DNA of 64,000 bases from Pseudomonas sp. H3(2019) (GTDB lineage Bacteria > Pseudomonadota > Gammaproteobacteria > Pseudomonadales > Pseudomonadaceae): NCBI RefSeq assembly GCF_007713465.1, contig NZ_VMSG01000002.1:62001-126000 (forward strand), written 5' to 3'. The translations under genes were made by a program, and so were the position numbers. The notes beneath the pieces were generated by a model. It was not told where the DNA came from and did no database searches. It was given only the letters and a program-made list of their open reading frames with translations. Within the stretch, counting starts at the first letter, position 1. Every line of letters starts with the position of its first letter. This document shows positions 8,733-18,055 of this stretch, piece by piece.

Positions 8733-9449
8733 TCAGACAGTTTTGCACGTCACCCAGGCGCCCCAGAAAAGGCTGCTGAAAAAACGAGTAGCGTCTCCGA
8801 ATCCCGAGTCATGCAGCAGTTTTTGAACTGCCGCCTCGGAGTGTGGAGGGTCAGCGCCTTGAAGGATTTTCCCAAGCTTGACCTTCACTTCATCCGGGCT
8901 CGCACCCTGCTGTCGCCACCGTTGCCCCCAGGCAGCAAGCAACATTGGTTGACTGGCATAGGCATATTGATTGCCCGCGACAATCAACGGCGCACCTGGC
9001 TTTAGATGAGTCCGAATGGAACGTAGAAGTTGTCGTTTGGCGTCATCTCCAGCGAGATGATGGAGTACACCGATCAGCGTCGCCGCGTCGTATGACGCGT
9101 CCGATGGCAGGTCGTCAACCTGACCAAGATGCACGTCCGTTCTCTCAAGTAAGTTGTTTGCCTCTAGCTGCTGCGTCGCGGCCTCGAGCATCGGCTCGGA
9201 GGGATCAACGGCAGTGAAGCGCCAACTCGGCTCCAACCTTGCCATTGCAATAATCTCCTGAGCCGTACCGCCTGCGCCAACGACCAGTATTCTCGCCGGG
9301 TTTGTGTCACCGAGGATTGCCGCCAGCATGCACGCCGCAAGATCGTGGCAGGCGTCATAGCCTGCCAATGCAATACGGCTCTGTCGTCCGTACTCAGTGG
9401 CCCGTGAGGTATCAAATTTTTCAGCTGCGTTCAGAGGCGATGATTTCAA
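8733..9449 (-). CDS. Class I SAM-dependent methyltransferase
   Basis: Predicted 238-residue methyltransferase. Motif I reads ILVVGAGGTAQEI, the acidic residue that binds the SAM ribose is in FTAVDPSEPML, motif III region is YDAATLIGVLHHL, and post-motif LRSIRTHLKPGAPLIVAG is typical of class I enzymes. The start is probably the TTG at 9449 because GGAG sits 7 bases upstream; a TTG at 9470 is the alternative, and no ATG serves. Substrate unknown; the general look is of the small-molecule methyltransferases (Methyltransf_12/25). Monocistronic. Confidence 0.8.
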   Translation of the reverse strand: MKSSPLNAAEKFDTSRATEYGRQSRIALAGYDACHDLAACMLAAILGDTNPARILVVGAGGTAQEIIAMARLEPSWRFTAVDPSEPMLEAATQQLEANNLLERTDVHLGQVDDLPSDASYDAATLIGVLHHLAGDDAKRQLLRSIRTHLKPGAPLIVAGNQYAYASQPMLLAAWGQRWRQQGASPDEVKVKLGKILQGADPPHSEAAVQKLLHDSGFGDATRFFSSLFWGAWVTCKTV

Positions 9450-9620
9450 GGCGATTCTCCATGTCCTCAAATCAAGCTACGCCTTGCACAGCGATAATTA
9501 AAATTCATTAATTTTATGCCATGCATTCCCATGAGGAATGCAATGTTTGAGTGATTGCTCGTCTGCCCGGGTTGGTTGCGCCGTTTGGTGATAGCCCGCG
9601 TCCGGCATTGCCTCACCCTC

Positions 9621-10112
9621 CTACCCCATCACTTCAATCAAGTCCCTCGGCGTCATCTTCGTCACCATAATCATCACAATCACGAACATTCCCAAAAACC
9701 CCAGAACGCCCATCCAGAACCATTTCCTGTAAACGGATCTGTACTCCTCAGCAAGCCCCACGCCCGCCTCAACCGCGCTCAAGGCCATCATGTGCAGCCG
9801 CTTCTGAAGCACCAACACAGGAAGCCAGAGTGAGCCCACACACAGGAAGATGATCAGCGACGTCAGAACCCATTCCGTGGTCAGGGGAAGTCCGGCAAGC
9901 CTCACCAACAGATAGCCTGTCACGATCTGAATGAAACCTGCCGGTGTGGTAATCCAGGTGTCGAATCGCACGACCATTCTCGCCACATGCGCGATGACTT
10001 GAGGATTGGCCGTGCGGCTGGCGGCGATCAAGTAGAGGTAAGACCCCATGCCGAATCCGAACAGGAAAATAGCGGCGATGACGTGGATGTACTTCAGACA
10101 CAGGTAGAGCAT
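9621..10112 (-). CDS. DUF2269 family integral membrane protein
   Basis: 163 residues with four predicted membrane helices (roughly residues 4-26, 50-72, 80-102, 134-154). The start LYLCLKYIHVIAAIFLFGFGMGS, with an early His, fits the DUF2269 family of unknown function. It begins 2 bases after the stop of the saccharopine-dehydrogenase-like gene, so the two form a tight operon. A role beside a membrane-associated dehydrogenase is possible but unproven. Confidence 0.75.
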   Translation of the reverse strand: MLYLCLKYIHVIAAIFLFGFGMGSYLYLIAASRTANPQVIAHVARMVVRFDTWITTPAGFIQIVTGYLLVRLAGLPLTTEWVLTSLIIFLCVGSLWLPVLVLQKRLHMMALSAVEAGVGLAEEYRSVYRKWFWMGVLGFLGMFVIVMIMVTKMTPRDLIEVMG

Positions 10113-10114
10113 GG

Positions 10115-11242
10115 TCAGCCCTGCTCGTTGGAGAATTTTACGGACAAGTGCAGATTCACCGGGTCGTTGATCGCCGCCATGTACTCATCAACGGTGATCT
10201 CGCCCACGCAAGCTCGGGCACCGGGCTCGGGCGAGTACTCCAGAACGATTTTTGCGGCCAAGGCAACAGCCGCGCAGCTGGGGATTTCCGGCCCCTTGTC
10301 ATTCATCGCCGTCAGTTGCACCGTCATGGACAGCGGCTTTGCATCAACATCGATGCCCTGGACGTCGATGTACATTGCACTTTTACCATCACCGAATCGC
10401 TCGAACCTCCGGCCCCAGCGATGCAATCTTGCAGCCCATGACGCAGGGTCCCGAACCAGCCCCACTCTCATCGCCTGAGCCAGAAGATAGTTGGCCAAAC
10501 CGCCGAGTTTCAGGCCTGATCCTGCTTTGAAACTCAGGGTTTTGGCACCATAACGCTGGGCGAATATATCGATGTCCGGCACGTCGACATTGGCCAGGAC
10601 CCGGGTACCCAGTTGTGGCATCTTGCGAAGCGTCAGGTCCTGCCAGCCCAACACTTCATGCACCTGTCCATTCCTGAGTTGCTTGATCGGTTTACCTGCG
10701 TAGGCGAGCACGCCTTCGACGGTCGACAGTCCCGGCATCTTTGCCGAAGATGAAATGCCATGGTCGATCGAGTCGATACGTTTGAAGCGATGTCGGTGTT
10801 GGTCGATTATTGCCGACGATAAGGTCGGCACCGAACTGCAACCGCTGAGGATAGCCACGCCTGCACGCTTGGCTTGTGCGTCGAGCACGCCGATCCCGGT
10901 GACGAAGGTACGGCAGTCAGACAGGTCGCAGTAGTTCACGCCCGCATCGATACAGCCCTGCGCAACGGCATAGGTCTGTCCCTGGAACGGGCCGCCGGTA
11001 TGGATGACCAACTGAATACCCATCGAGTCCAGGACGGACTTGAATGCAGTGTCCATGGCATCGCCGCACCAGCTTTCACAGGTTGTGCCCGATTGGGCTT
11101 TCAGCTCATCGACTTTGCGCAACAACTTCTGTGAGTCGCGCCCCGAAATCACCAGGGATACACCTGGCATCGCAACTAAATGCCGGCAAACGATGCTGCC
11201 GAAGTTTCCGTAGCCACCGATTACCATCACCCTGAGCGTCAT
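10115..11242 (-). CDS. Saccharopine dehydrogenase-like NAD(P)-binding oxidoreductase
   Basis: 375 residues. The N-terminus RVMVIGGYGNFGSIVCRHL is a Rossmann nucleotide-binding motif (G-G-x-G-x-x-G), followed by VIHTGGPFQGQ and GVNYCDLSD, which are hallmarks of the saccharopine dehydrogenase-like (Sacchrp_dh_NADP) family: the protein trades NAD(P)H with an unknown carbonyl or imine substrate. It is first gene of a two-gene operon with the DUF2269 membrane protein. True lysine-pathway function is unlikely from context; the family is broadly of unknown role in Pseudomonas. Confidence 0.8.
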   Translation of the reverse strand: MTLRVMVIGGYGNFGSIVCRHLVAMPGVSLVISGRDSQKLLRKVDELKAQSGTTCESWCGDAMDTAFKSVLDSMGIQLVIHTGGPFQGQTYAVAQGCIDAGVNYCDLSDCRTFVTGIGVLDAQAKRAGVAILSGCSSVPTLSSAIIDQHRHRFKRIDSIDHGISSSAKMPGLSTVEGVLAYAGKPIKQLRNGQVHEVLGWQDLTLRKMPQLGTRVLANVDVPDIDIFAQRYGAKTLSFKAGSGLKLGGLANYLLAQAMRVGLVRDPASWAARLHRWGRRFERFGDGKSAMYIDVQGIDVDAKPLSMTVQLTAMNDKGPEIPSCAAVALAAKIVLEYSPEPGARACVGEITVDEYMAAINDPVNLHLSVKFSNEQG

Positions 11243-11447
11243 TCATCTCTTCCCTAAACCATTCGATCTTGTGGCTAACTCGCCCTGAACATGGACTGGC
11301 GCGGAGCTTCGCTGATATCAGATGGCCAGGCAAGCGGCAATGCCATCTACCCAACAAGGCAACTCACCCCGCTAACCCTGATTGAGAAAAAAGGGTACAA
11401 CCATTAGCCTGCTCTGGATTGAAAACCGGCACCTTTGGAGGCATCGC

Positions 11448-12866
11448 ATGCGCCTGCTGTGCAGAATCAAACCGCTGTGCTTCTCGATGCTAGCCGTTAT
11501 CGCGCCCTGCCTGGCGAGCGCCGAGCCAAGACCCGAGCATATGGTCTATTTACGGGCGATTGATCCGGGTATCGAGCAAGACATCCGCTATGCCAGCGCC
11601 CACAACTTCACCGGACACCCGCTCGACGGCTACGAAGCTGCAGAGTGTCTGTTGTCGCTGGACGCCGCCAAGGCCCTTGCCCGGGTACAAACGGCGTTGC
11701 GCACTCAAGGCTACGGTTTGAAGGTATTTGACTGTTATCGGCCCAGCCGTGCGGTTGCCGACATGGGACGCTTTGCGACGCAACCGGGTGACCCGCGCAA
11801 GGCCGAGTTCTATCCGCGCGTGGACAAGCAAGACTTCTGGCGTCTGGGCTATGTGGCCCGGGTTTCGAATCACTCCAAGGGCGGCACGGTGGATTTGACG
11901 CTGACGGGGCCAGAGGCTCTGCCCGCTCAGACATGGAGTCCCTCGGCCGTGCAAGTCGACTGCGCCGCTCCCTATGTGCAGCGTTGGCATGATGGTGCCG
12001 TCGACATGGGAACAGGGTTCGATTGCTTCGATGAGCGAGCGCATACCGACAGTTCAACGATCAACGCGACCGCCAGAGCGAATCGCCAGCGGCTCGGCAA
12101 CGCCATGCAAAAAGAGGGATTTTCCGGGTACTCGAAAGAATGGTGGCACTTCACCTACACCGGGAACGATGCGCTGAAGAACGTCATGGATTTCCCTATT
12201 ACGCCTCAAGCGCTGGACACCAGTAATCAGCTGATTGTGGTCACGACAAAAAACTGGACCGATGTCCAGGGGACCGCCCAACGCTACAAGCGGCAAGGGA
12301 AAACGTTTCAGAAATACGGGGCGCCGTTTCCGGTGGTTGTCGGCAAAAGCGGGCTGGCCTGGGGCAAGGGTCTCGGTGTCGTTGACCAGCGCGAAGGACC
12401 GGTCAAACGTGAAGGCGACGGGAAAGCGCCTGCCGGCCTGTTCAAACTGGGCACAGCTTTTGGATACGACAGCACGGCCGATACCAGGCTGCCTTACCTT
12501 CCGCTGACATCGACCACCGAATGCGTGGATGACAGCCACTCCAAACGCTATAACGAGCTTGTCGACGGGTCGACGATTGCCAGGGACTGGAACAGCTCCG
12601 AACACATGCGTCGCGATGACGACATGTATCGACAAGGCATTGTCATCGAGCACAACACGCCGGCGTCCGCCGACGCGGGCTCGTGCATTTTCTTCCACAT
12701 CTGGCGAGCCCCCACCTCCCCGACGCTTGGCTGCACAGCCATGGACCCGGCAGATATTGCTCGCTTGTTCAGCTGGCTGGATCCGCGTCAGTCGCCCCTA
12801 CTGGTTCAACTGCCCGAAGCGGAGTACGAGCACTTTCGCGAACGCTGGAACCTTCCCCAGCGTTGA
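11448..12866 (+). CDS. Fused D-Ala-D-Ala dipeptidase (M15, VanX-like) and L,D-transpeptidase-like protein
   Basis: 472-residue exported protein. A signal peptide (residues 1-25, cleavage after CLASA) is followed by an M15D peptidase domain (about 30-250) with the VanX-type zinc motif SNHSKGGTVDL (His142, Asp149) and the EWWHF motif (Glu231, His234). The second half (about 260-470) looks like a YkuD-type L,D-transpeptidase core: IEHNTP, FFHIWR (His417) and SPTLGC (Cys429) give the His-x(n)-Ser/Thr-x-Gly-Cys catalytic arrangement. The ATG at 11448 has TTGGAGG 7 bases upstream. Both domains would act on peptidoglycan peptides in the periplasm: trimming D-Ala ends and cross-linking or exchanging them. 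Domain fusion is unusual; see findings. Confidence 0.82.
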   Translation: MRLLCRIKPLCFSMLAVIAPCLASAEPRPEHMVYLRAIDPGIEQDIRYASAHNFTGHPLDGYEAAECLLSLDAAKALARVQTALRTQGYGLKVFDCYRPSRAVADMGRFATQPGDPRKAEFYPRVDKQDFWRLGYVARVSNHSKGGTVDLTLTGPEALPAQTWSPSAVQVDCAAPYVQRWHDGAVDMGTGFDCFDERAHTDSSTINATARANRQRLGNAMQKEGFSGYSKEWWHFTYTGNDALKNVMDFPITPQALDTSNQLIVVTTKNWTDVQGTAQRYKRQGKTFQKYGAPFPVVVGKSGLAWGKGLGVVDQREGPVKREGDGKAPAGLFKLGTAFGYDSTADTRLPYLPLTSTTECVDDSHSKRYNELVDGSTIARDWNSSEHMRRDDDMYRQGIVIEHNTPASADAGSCIFFHIWRAPTSPTLGCTAMDPADIARLFSWLDPRQSPLLVQLPEAEYEHFRERWNLPQR

Positions 12867-12921
12867 TCCCGCTGACTCAAGCAACCTTGAGTGATACCCA
12901 GCCTGTTCGCATGCACTGACC

Positions 12922-14367
12922 TCAGTCGTGCTGCACGCCAGCGCGCTTGAGCATTTTCTTGCAGCGTTCGGACAAGTGATACACCCGCAACTGTTTGCCG
13001 GTCTTGACGTAGCGCTCACGCAGCGTCCTCAGCGCGGCGATGGCCGAGTAGTCGACAAAGCTCAGGTGACGACAATCGAGGGTTACCTGAGGCGGGTCGT
13101 TGGCGGGGTCGAACTGGTTGAGGAACGGTGCAGTAGAGGCGAAGAATAGCGTGCCATGCAGGCGGTAGAGCTTGCTGCCGTCAGCTTCCAGGTAACTGTC
13201 GGCGTATAGCTCGCGGGCCTGCTGCCAGGCGAAGTTCAGCGCGGCAATGACAATCCCGCAGAGCACAGCGATGGCCAGATCGGTGAACACCGTGATGATC
13301 GTTACGGCAATGACCACCAATACGTCGTTCAACGGTACCTTGTTGAGCACCCGCAGCGAGGCCCAGGCGAAGGTCTGCTGCGCCACGACGAACATCACCC
13401 CGACCAGTGCCGCCAGCGGGATGCGCTCGATCAGCGGCGAAAGGAACAGGATGAACAGCAAGATCATCACTCCCGCGACCACACCGGAGAGTCGGCCGCG
13501 GCCGCTGGAACTGAGATTGATCACGGTTTGACCGATCATGGCGCATCCGCCCATCCCACCGAACAGACCGGAGACCATATTGGCCGCGCCCAGTGCCACG
13601 CATTCACGATCCGGGTAGCCACGGCTCTCGGTGATCTCGTCGGTAAGGTTCAGCGTCAAAAGGGTTTCCAACAGCCCGACCAGGGCCATCAACACCGCAT
13701 AAGGGGCGATAATCCACAGGGTTTCCAGGTTCCAGGGCACTTGAGGCAAGGCCAGGCCAGGCAGACCGCCGGCAATGTGCGCCATGTCGCCAAGGGTGCG
13801 AGTCGGCAAGCCGAGAAGGTAGACCGCCAGACCGACGCCAAGAATCGCCACCAACGCCGGTGGCACAGCTCGGGTCACGCGCGGTAACACGTAGACGATG
13901 GCCATCGTCAGCGCCACCAGCCCGATCATCAGATACAGTGCTGTACCGCTCAGCCAGGTCCCGCCACTCTTGAAATGCTCCAGCTGGGCCAAGGCGATGA
14001 CAATCGCCAGGCCATTGACGAAACCGAGCATTACCGGGTACGGCACCATGCGCACTAGCTTGCCCAGCCGTAGCAGACCGAACGCCATCATCAACAGTCC
14101 ACCCATCAACACCGTGGCGAGCAGATACTGCACGCCGTGCTGCACGACCAACGCGATAATCACCACGGCCATCGATCCGGCAGCACCGGAAATCATCCCC
14201 GGCCGGCCTCCGAACAGGGCAGTCAGGGTGCAGATGATGAAGGCTCCGTACAACCCCATCAGCGGATTCAGGTGCGCAACCAGGGCGAAGGCGATGCATT
14301 CGGGCAGCAGAGCAAAAGAGGTGGTGAGTCCGGCCAGGGCATCAGCGCGCAGACGTTTGGATTTCAT
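12922..14367 (-). CDS. SulP family anion transporter with STAS domain
   Basis: 481 residues. The N-terminal two thirds form the SLC26/SulP membrane core: ADALAGLTTSFALLPECIAFALVA (TM1), NPLMGLYGAFI, GGRPGMISGAAGSMAVVI (the conserved TM3 half-helix), and GVMFVVAQQTFAWASL. The last ~90 residues are a STAS domain with the strand VTLDCRHLSFVDYSAIAALRTL. Substrate is sulfate, bicarbonate or a dicarboxylate; sequence alone does not decide. It is a single gene, convergent with the peptidase/transpeptidase gene and 55 bases from it. Confidence 0.9.
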   Translation of the reverse strand: MKSKRLRADALAGLTTSFALLPECIAFALVAHLNPLMGLYGAFIICTLTALFGGRPGMISGAAGSMAVVIIALVVQHGVQYLLATVLMGGLLMMAFGLLRLGKLVRMVPYPVMLGFVNGLAIVIALAQLEHFKSGGTWLSGTALYLMIGLVALTMAIVYVLPRVTRAVPPALVAILGVGLAVYLLGLPTRTLGDMAHIAGGLPGLALPQVPWNLETLWIIAPYAVLMALVGLLETLLTLNLTDEITESRGYPDRECVALGAANMVSGLFGGMGGCAMIGQTVINLSSSGRGRLSGVVAGVMILLFILFLSPLIERIPLAALVGVMFVVAQQTFAWASLRVLNKVPLNDVLVVIAVTIITVFTDLAIAVLCGIVIAALNFAWQQARELYADSYLEADGSKLYRLHGTLFFASTAPFLNQFDPANDPPQVTLDCRHLSFVDYSAIAALRTLRERYVKTGKQLRVYHLSERCKKMLKRAGVQHD

Positions 14368-14534
14368 GACTTACCTAAAATACAGGCCGACGGAGCAGAC
14401 CGCAGGGCATGGTGGGACAAAGGGTTGCGGATATTACGGAATTGAAGGCGGCCCGGCCAGCAACCGGGTAATCCCCCCTGCGTGATCGTCTGTTTTTAGC
14501 TTTTTTTGCTTTCGAGCATCTGTTTCAGGCCGAA

Positions 14535-15191
14535 CTACCAGTTCATGATCATCGGCATCCCCGGACGAAAATCGTGCGTCTGGCCGCTCGCCCCATGATC
14601 AATCTCCACTATGAGCAGATGCTCATGACCCTGAACAATTGCAAACCCTTCCAGCTGGTTTGCACATTGCGCAGCGCTAGAAAAAGCCTGGTTGTCGGGA
14701 GTGATCACTCGCACCGATGTAATGTCGCGAAAACCATTGGGATGCTCGAACGGCTGCGCTCGCTCAATCGGAGCCTCATCGGGTCTCTTGGCAAACGAAA
14801 GAAAAAACCACATCGGTTCGGATACAGGCGCATGTCCCACGTCGACGCTCAGGGCCGCGGGTAAGTAAACAGGTCGATACTCCCAGACTGGAAATAGCGG
14901 CTTCTCCCCTACTGTGGAAGGCCTGAAGCAAACACCAAAGGGCGCGGCGACTCCCTCTGTGCACGTGAGGCGGTCAAAGAGTCGGGTTGGCGCCGTTAAC
15001 TGACTTCGAGCTTCTGACTCATCCGTGAGATATAGAAGCTCAATGAAAGCGTTTCTGAAGAAGAACCGTCTATTGGCAGTGCCTTGACCTGGGTGGACGT
15101 TTGGCGTCCCTTCGACAAGCCCGAGGGTTTTCAGAGATTCAGCACCTCGACCGTCATGATTCACACAAATAAAAACATGATCCATTTCCAT
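14535..15191 (-). CDS. VOC family protein (Glyoxalase_3-like)
   Basis: 218 residues. It starts MDHVFICVNHDGRGAESLKTLGLVEGTPNVHPGQGT, a VOC first strand with the His ligand, followed by NRRFFFRNAFIELLYLTDE, which holds the Glu ligand on the next strand. This form is common among uncharacterised glyoxalase-like proteins of Pseudomonas. GGGAG lies 6 bases before the ATG. The gene lies between SulP and DUF1289, all on the same strand but with gaps over 70 bases. Substrate unknown. Confidence 0.75.
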   Translation of the reverse strand: MEMDHVFICVNHDGRGAESLKTLGLVEGTPNVHPGQGTANRRFFFRNAFIELLYLTDESEARSQLTAPTRLFDRLTCTEGVAAPFGVCFRPSTVGEKPLFPVWEYRPVYLPAALSVDVGHAPVSEPMWFFLSFAKRPDEAPIERAQPFEHPNGFRDITSVRVITPDNQAFSSAAQCANQLEGFAIVQGHEHLLIVEIDHGASGQTHDFRPGMPMIMNW

Positions 15192-15267
15192 CGTTAACTC
15201 CCTTTAACGTCGTGATTTGACTGCTTGGTTACTCAGCAACGACTCAACAATTTTACTCGCCAGCGGC

Positions 15268-15450
15268 TCACCCGTTATTTTTTTTCAGGCTTTGCAGGCG
15301 CAGGTTCGCGCGTTGCACGGCGGCCATTTTTTCCGGGCGCTTCATGCGCTTCCATTTCCTGATGTCCTCCTTGATGCGCCCACAACTCACACACAGCTCA
15401 CCGCGCAGCTGACAAACGGCAATACACGGGTTTTCGATATCCTTGGCCAT
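15268..15450 (-). CDS. DUF1289 domain protein (small cysteine protein)
   Basis: 60 residues. The pattern NPCIAVCQL..ELCVSCGR (C-x3-C-x7-C-x2-C) followed by KWKRM is diagnostic of DUF1289, a short putative metal-binding family widespread in Proteobacteria. Its role is unknown. It lies 3 bases downstream of the stop of the 123-residue hypothetical gene, so they are co-transcribed. Confidence 0.85.
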   Translation of the reverse strand: MAKDIENPCIAVCQLRGELCVSCGRIKEDIRKWKRMKRPEKMAAVQRANLRLQSLKKNNG

Positions 15451-15453
15451 GGT

Positions 15454-15825
15454 TCAATCCCGAGTCGAGCGCTGGCGCGCCAAGCGTTGCTGCCCGTTTC
15501 CGGCATGGGCGCGCTGATACTGTTCTTCGGTGTCAAATTGCACATGAGCCGAGACCGGGCTGACGAGAATATCCGCTTCACTTAACGCCACGGCCGTCAG
15601 TTCAACCATGCGTTCAGCTTGCCCGACGGCCAGGGCCTGGCGCTTGTTGGCCAGTGTGTCGAAGACCCAGGTCACCCTCAGGCTTGCCGGGAACGCGGTG
15701 TAATCCACCTCGTGGGTCAACCAGACGAACCCGACGATTTCCGCTTTGGCCGTCTCACACGCCTCGGTCAGGGTAACCACCAGGCGACGCTCGATTCGCG
15801 CCTGATCGCGTTTGGTTAAAAGCAT
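15454..15825 (-). CDS. Hypothetical protein, 123 residues
   Basis: Start set at ATG 15825, where AAGGA lies 8 bases upstream; a longer frame to 15933 overlaps the histidine kinase end and looks non-coding. The protein (LLTKRDQARIERRLV..LTEACETAKAEIVGFVWLTHEVDY...) has no membrane segment and reads as a compact alpha/beta protein conserved in pseudomonads in my memory, but I cannot name a family. Operon with DUF1289. Confidence 0.65.
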   Translation of the reverse strand: MLLTKRDQARIERRLVVTLTEACETAKAEIVGFVWLTHEVDYTAFPASLRVTWVFDTLANKRQALAVGQAERMVELTAVALSEADILVSPVSAHVQFDTEEQYQRAHAGNGQQRLARQRSTRD

Positions 15826-15907
15826 GGATTGATCCTTGAATGAGTATCCAGAGCCGGCCGAAGAATGCTCGGCCGGCGATGTGTTCTTTTCACAAATGAA
15901 TCTGCGC

Positions 15908-17293
15908 CTACAGATGAGCGGCAGGGGAAACACTGCGGGAAATCAATGACGGTAACCATACCGAAACACACAACCCGCGTCTTGCCGCCTCATCGCCAAA
16001 CCCCAGACGGATCTGTGCCCCGTTGCGATCCGCTACCGCCTTGACGATGGACAACCCCAGCCCGGACCCGACCTCATGGTTCCCGAGGCTGCGATAAAAC
16101 GGGTCGAACACACGTTCCCGTTCCTCGGCCGCAATCCCCGGGCCGGAGTCCCTGACCTGCAACAGCGCTCCGCCCTCCTCCATGCGCACCGAAAGATCTA
16201 CCCGCCCGCCTGCAGGCGTATAGCGAATGGCGTTATCGACCAGGTTCTTGACCATGGCGAGCAGGTCGCGTTCGTTGATCAGCACCTGCACATCCGGTTC
16301 ATCCTCGACACCGATGTCGATATGCTTGGCCTCGGCCAGCGGCAGCAGGTCCTCCAACACGCGCCGATAGACGCCATGCACGGAAACCGGCGTTGCAGGC
16401 AGCGTCGAGTTCGATTGTGCGGTGGCCAGTGCCAACAGTTGATCAATCAGATTTTTGCCGCGCTCGATCCCTCGCCGCAATGCAAACAGACGCTCCCGGG
16501 CCAATGTCGACATGTCTGCGACGGCCAGGCGTTCGGCTTGCAGCGACAGGGCCGTCAACGGTGATCGGAGTTCGTGGGCGGCATCGGCGACGAAGCGCCG
16601 CTGGGTCTCCATCGACTGAGCCACACGGGTGAGCAATCGATTTATGGCCAGCACGAAGGGGCGGATCTCGGCGGGCAAATGGTTCTCGTCGATGGGGTGC
16701 AGTTCCTGCTCGCCGCGCTGGTCGATTTCAGACGCCAGTACCGCGATCGGCCGAAACAGCTTGTGCACCAGATCGGCAACCACCAGTAACAGCACGGGAA
16801 ACAGGATGAGAAACGGCAACAGGCCGCGCCAGGCGCTCTCGCGGGCGTCCTTGTCGCGGGCGCCGGTTTCCTGCGCAACGGCTATGCGCTCACCATTGGT
16901 CAGGGTCTTGACCAGCACACGAAACGGCTCGCCACCGACCACCAGCGTCGACAGGCCGTCGGCCAGCGTTGTCGGCAGTGGCAGCGGTGCGCCAGCCTCC
17001 ACATTGCCCGACACCTTGTTGCCATCGTTCAGGTACTGAACGGTGACCCGGGATTCTTCATCGTCTCCCTCGATGCCCTTGCCTTGCGTCGGATAGGTCA
17101 GCGTCATCTGCTGGCGCTCGAACAACACCGCCACCTGGTGCAGGGTGTTGTCCTGCATTTCCAGGGCTTCATCGAATGCCGAGACGAAGGCGAAAATACC
17201 AGCCACGATAGCGACGATCAGAATGGCCAGCGTCAGCGAAACGGAGAGCCTGACCTGGACCGACTCGCTCAGTCGCCTTTTGAAACCATCCAT
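15908..17293 (-). CDS. Sensor histidine kinase (QseC/TctE type)
   Basis: 461 residues. Two membrane helices (about 17-40 and 158-178) flank a ~115-residue periplasmic sensor domain with no recognisable fold name. The H-box is RRFVADAAHELRSPLTALSLQAERL with phospho-accepting His240, and the ATPase domain has N-box LVDNAIRYTPAGG, G1 VRDSGPGIA and G2 GSGLGLSIVKAV. This is the OmpR-partner architecture of QseC-like kinases. The start overlaps the end of the response regulator by 25 bases, so the pair is translationally linked. The signal is unknown, but the operon also encodes a lipoprotein and a polytopic membrane protein. Confidence 0.9.
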   Translation of the reverse strand: MDGFKRRLSESVQVRLSVSLTLAILIVAIVAGIFAFVSAFDEALEMQDNTLHQVAVLFERQQMTLTYPTQGKGIEGDDEESRVTVQYLNDGNKVSGNVEAGAPLPLPTTLADGLSTLVVGGEPFRVLVKTLTNGERIAVAQETGARDKDARESAWRGLLPFLILFPVLLLVVADLVHKLFRPIAVLASEIDQRGEQELHPIDENHLPAEIRPFVLAINRLLTRVAQSMETQRRFVADAAHELRSPLTALSLQAERLAVADMSTLARERLFALRRGIERGKNLIDQLLALATAQSNSTLPATPVSVHGVYRRVLEDLLPLAEAKHIDIGVEDEPDVQVLINERDLLAMVKNLVDNAIRYTPAGGRVDLSVRMEEGGALLQVRDSGPGIAAEERERVFDPFYRSLGNHEVGSGLGLSIVKAVADRNGAQIRLGFGDEAARRGLCVSVWLPSLISRSVSPAAHL

Positions 17294-17934
17294 CCCATAC
17301 CCCTGACATTCTTGATGACGTGGCTACCCAGCTTGCGACGCAGAGCATGGATCAGAAACTCCACTGCGTTGCTTTCCACTTCATTGCCCCAGCCGTAGAT
17401 ACGGTCTTCGAGCTCGCTGCGCGAAAGAATAGCCCCCGGCCTGATCAACAGTGCCTGCAGTAGCGAGAACTCGCGGTTGGAGAGCTGGACGTCAGGATTG
17501 TCGATGGTGCTGGCTTGTTTCGAGATCGGGTCCAGCGACACCACGCCGTTGCTGAAAACGGGCAGCGCGCTACCCCCTTTGCGGCGCAGAACGGCACGCA
17601 TGCGCGCCAGCAATTCCGCCATTTCAAAGGGTTTGAGCAGGTAGTCGTCAGCACCACCATCGAGACCGCGCAAGCGATCGTCGAGGCTGTCGCGGGCCGT
17701 GATGATCAGCAGCGGAACGCCGTTGTTGCGGCCACGGATGCTGCTCAATACCGCAAGGCCGTCCTTGCCGGGCAGGCCGAGGTCAAGCAGCACCAGGTCA
17801 TAATGTTGAGTGTCCAGCGCAGTCAGGGCGGTCAGACCATCCGTGACCCAGTCGGCGGCGTAACTGGCATCCCTCAGTGCGCCCTGGATCGCGTCTCCGA
17901 TCATCGGGTCGTCTTCAACCAGTAATATCCGCAT
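17269..17934 (-). CDS. OmpR family response regulator (QseB-like)
   Basis: 221 residues. Receiver domain with acidic pair in LLVEDDPMIG, phospho-acceptor Asp51 in LVLLDLGLPGKDG, Thr in LIITARD and Lys in LLKPFEMAEL. The C-terminal winged helix reads LSNREFSLLQALL...SRSELEDRIYGW...VEFLIHALRRKLG, typical OmpR/PhoB. GGAGAGG directly upstream supports the ATG at 17934. It is probably autoregulating its operon and acting on the upstream lipoprotein and membrane-protein genes. Confidence 0.92.
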   Translation of the reverse strand: MRILLVEDDPMIGDAIQGALRDASYAADWVTDGLTALTALDTQHYDLVLLDLGLPGKDGLAVLSSIRGRNNGVPLLIITARDSLDDRLRGLDGGADDYLLKPFEMAELLARMRAVLRRKGGSALPVFSNGVVSLDPISKQASTIDNPDVQLSNREFSLLQALLIRPGAILSRSELEDRIYGWGNEVESNAVEFLIHALRRKLGSHVIKNVRGMGWMVSKGD

Positions 17935-18055
17935 GTCCCTCTCCGGTGAATGAGTGAGGCTCGATACTCACGCGGGTATACCAGCGCGAGTGTCGAGCCT
18001 GCATTGAATCACCTGTTCAAGCGTGCGCGAAGCGATTTATGGGCATTGAAAGCTG

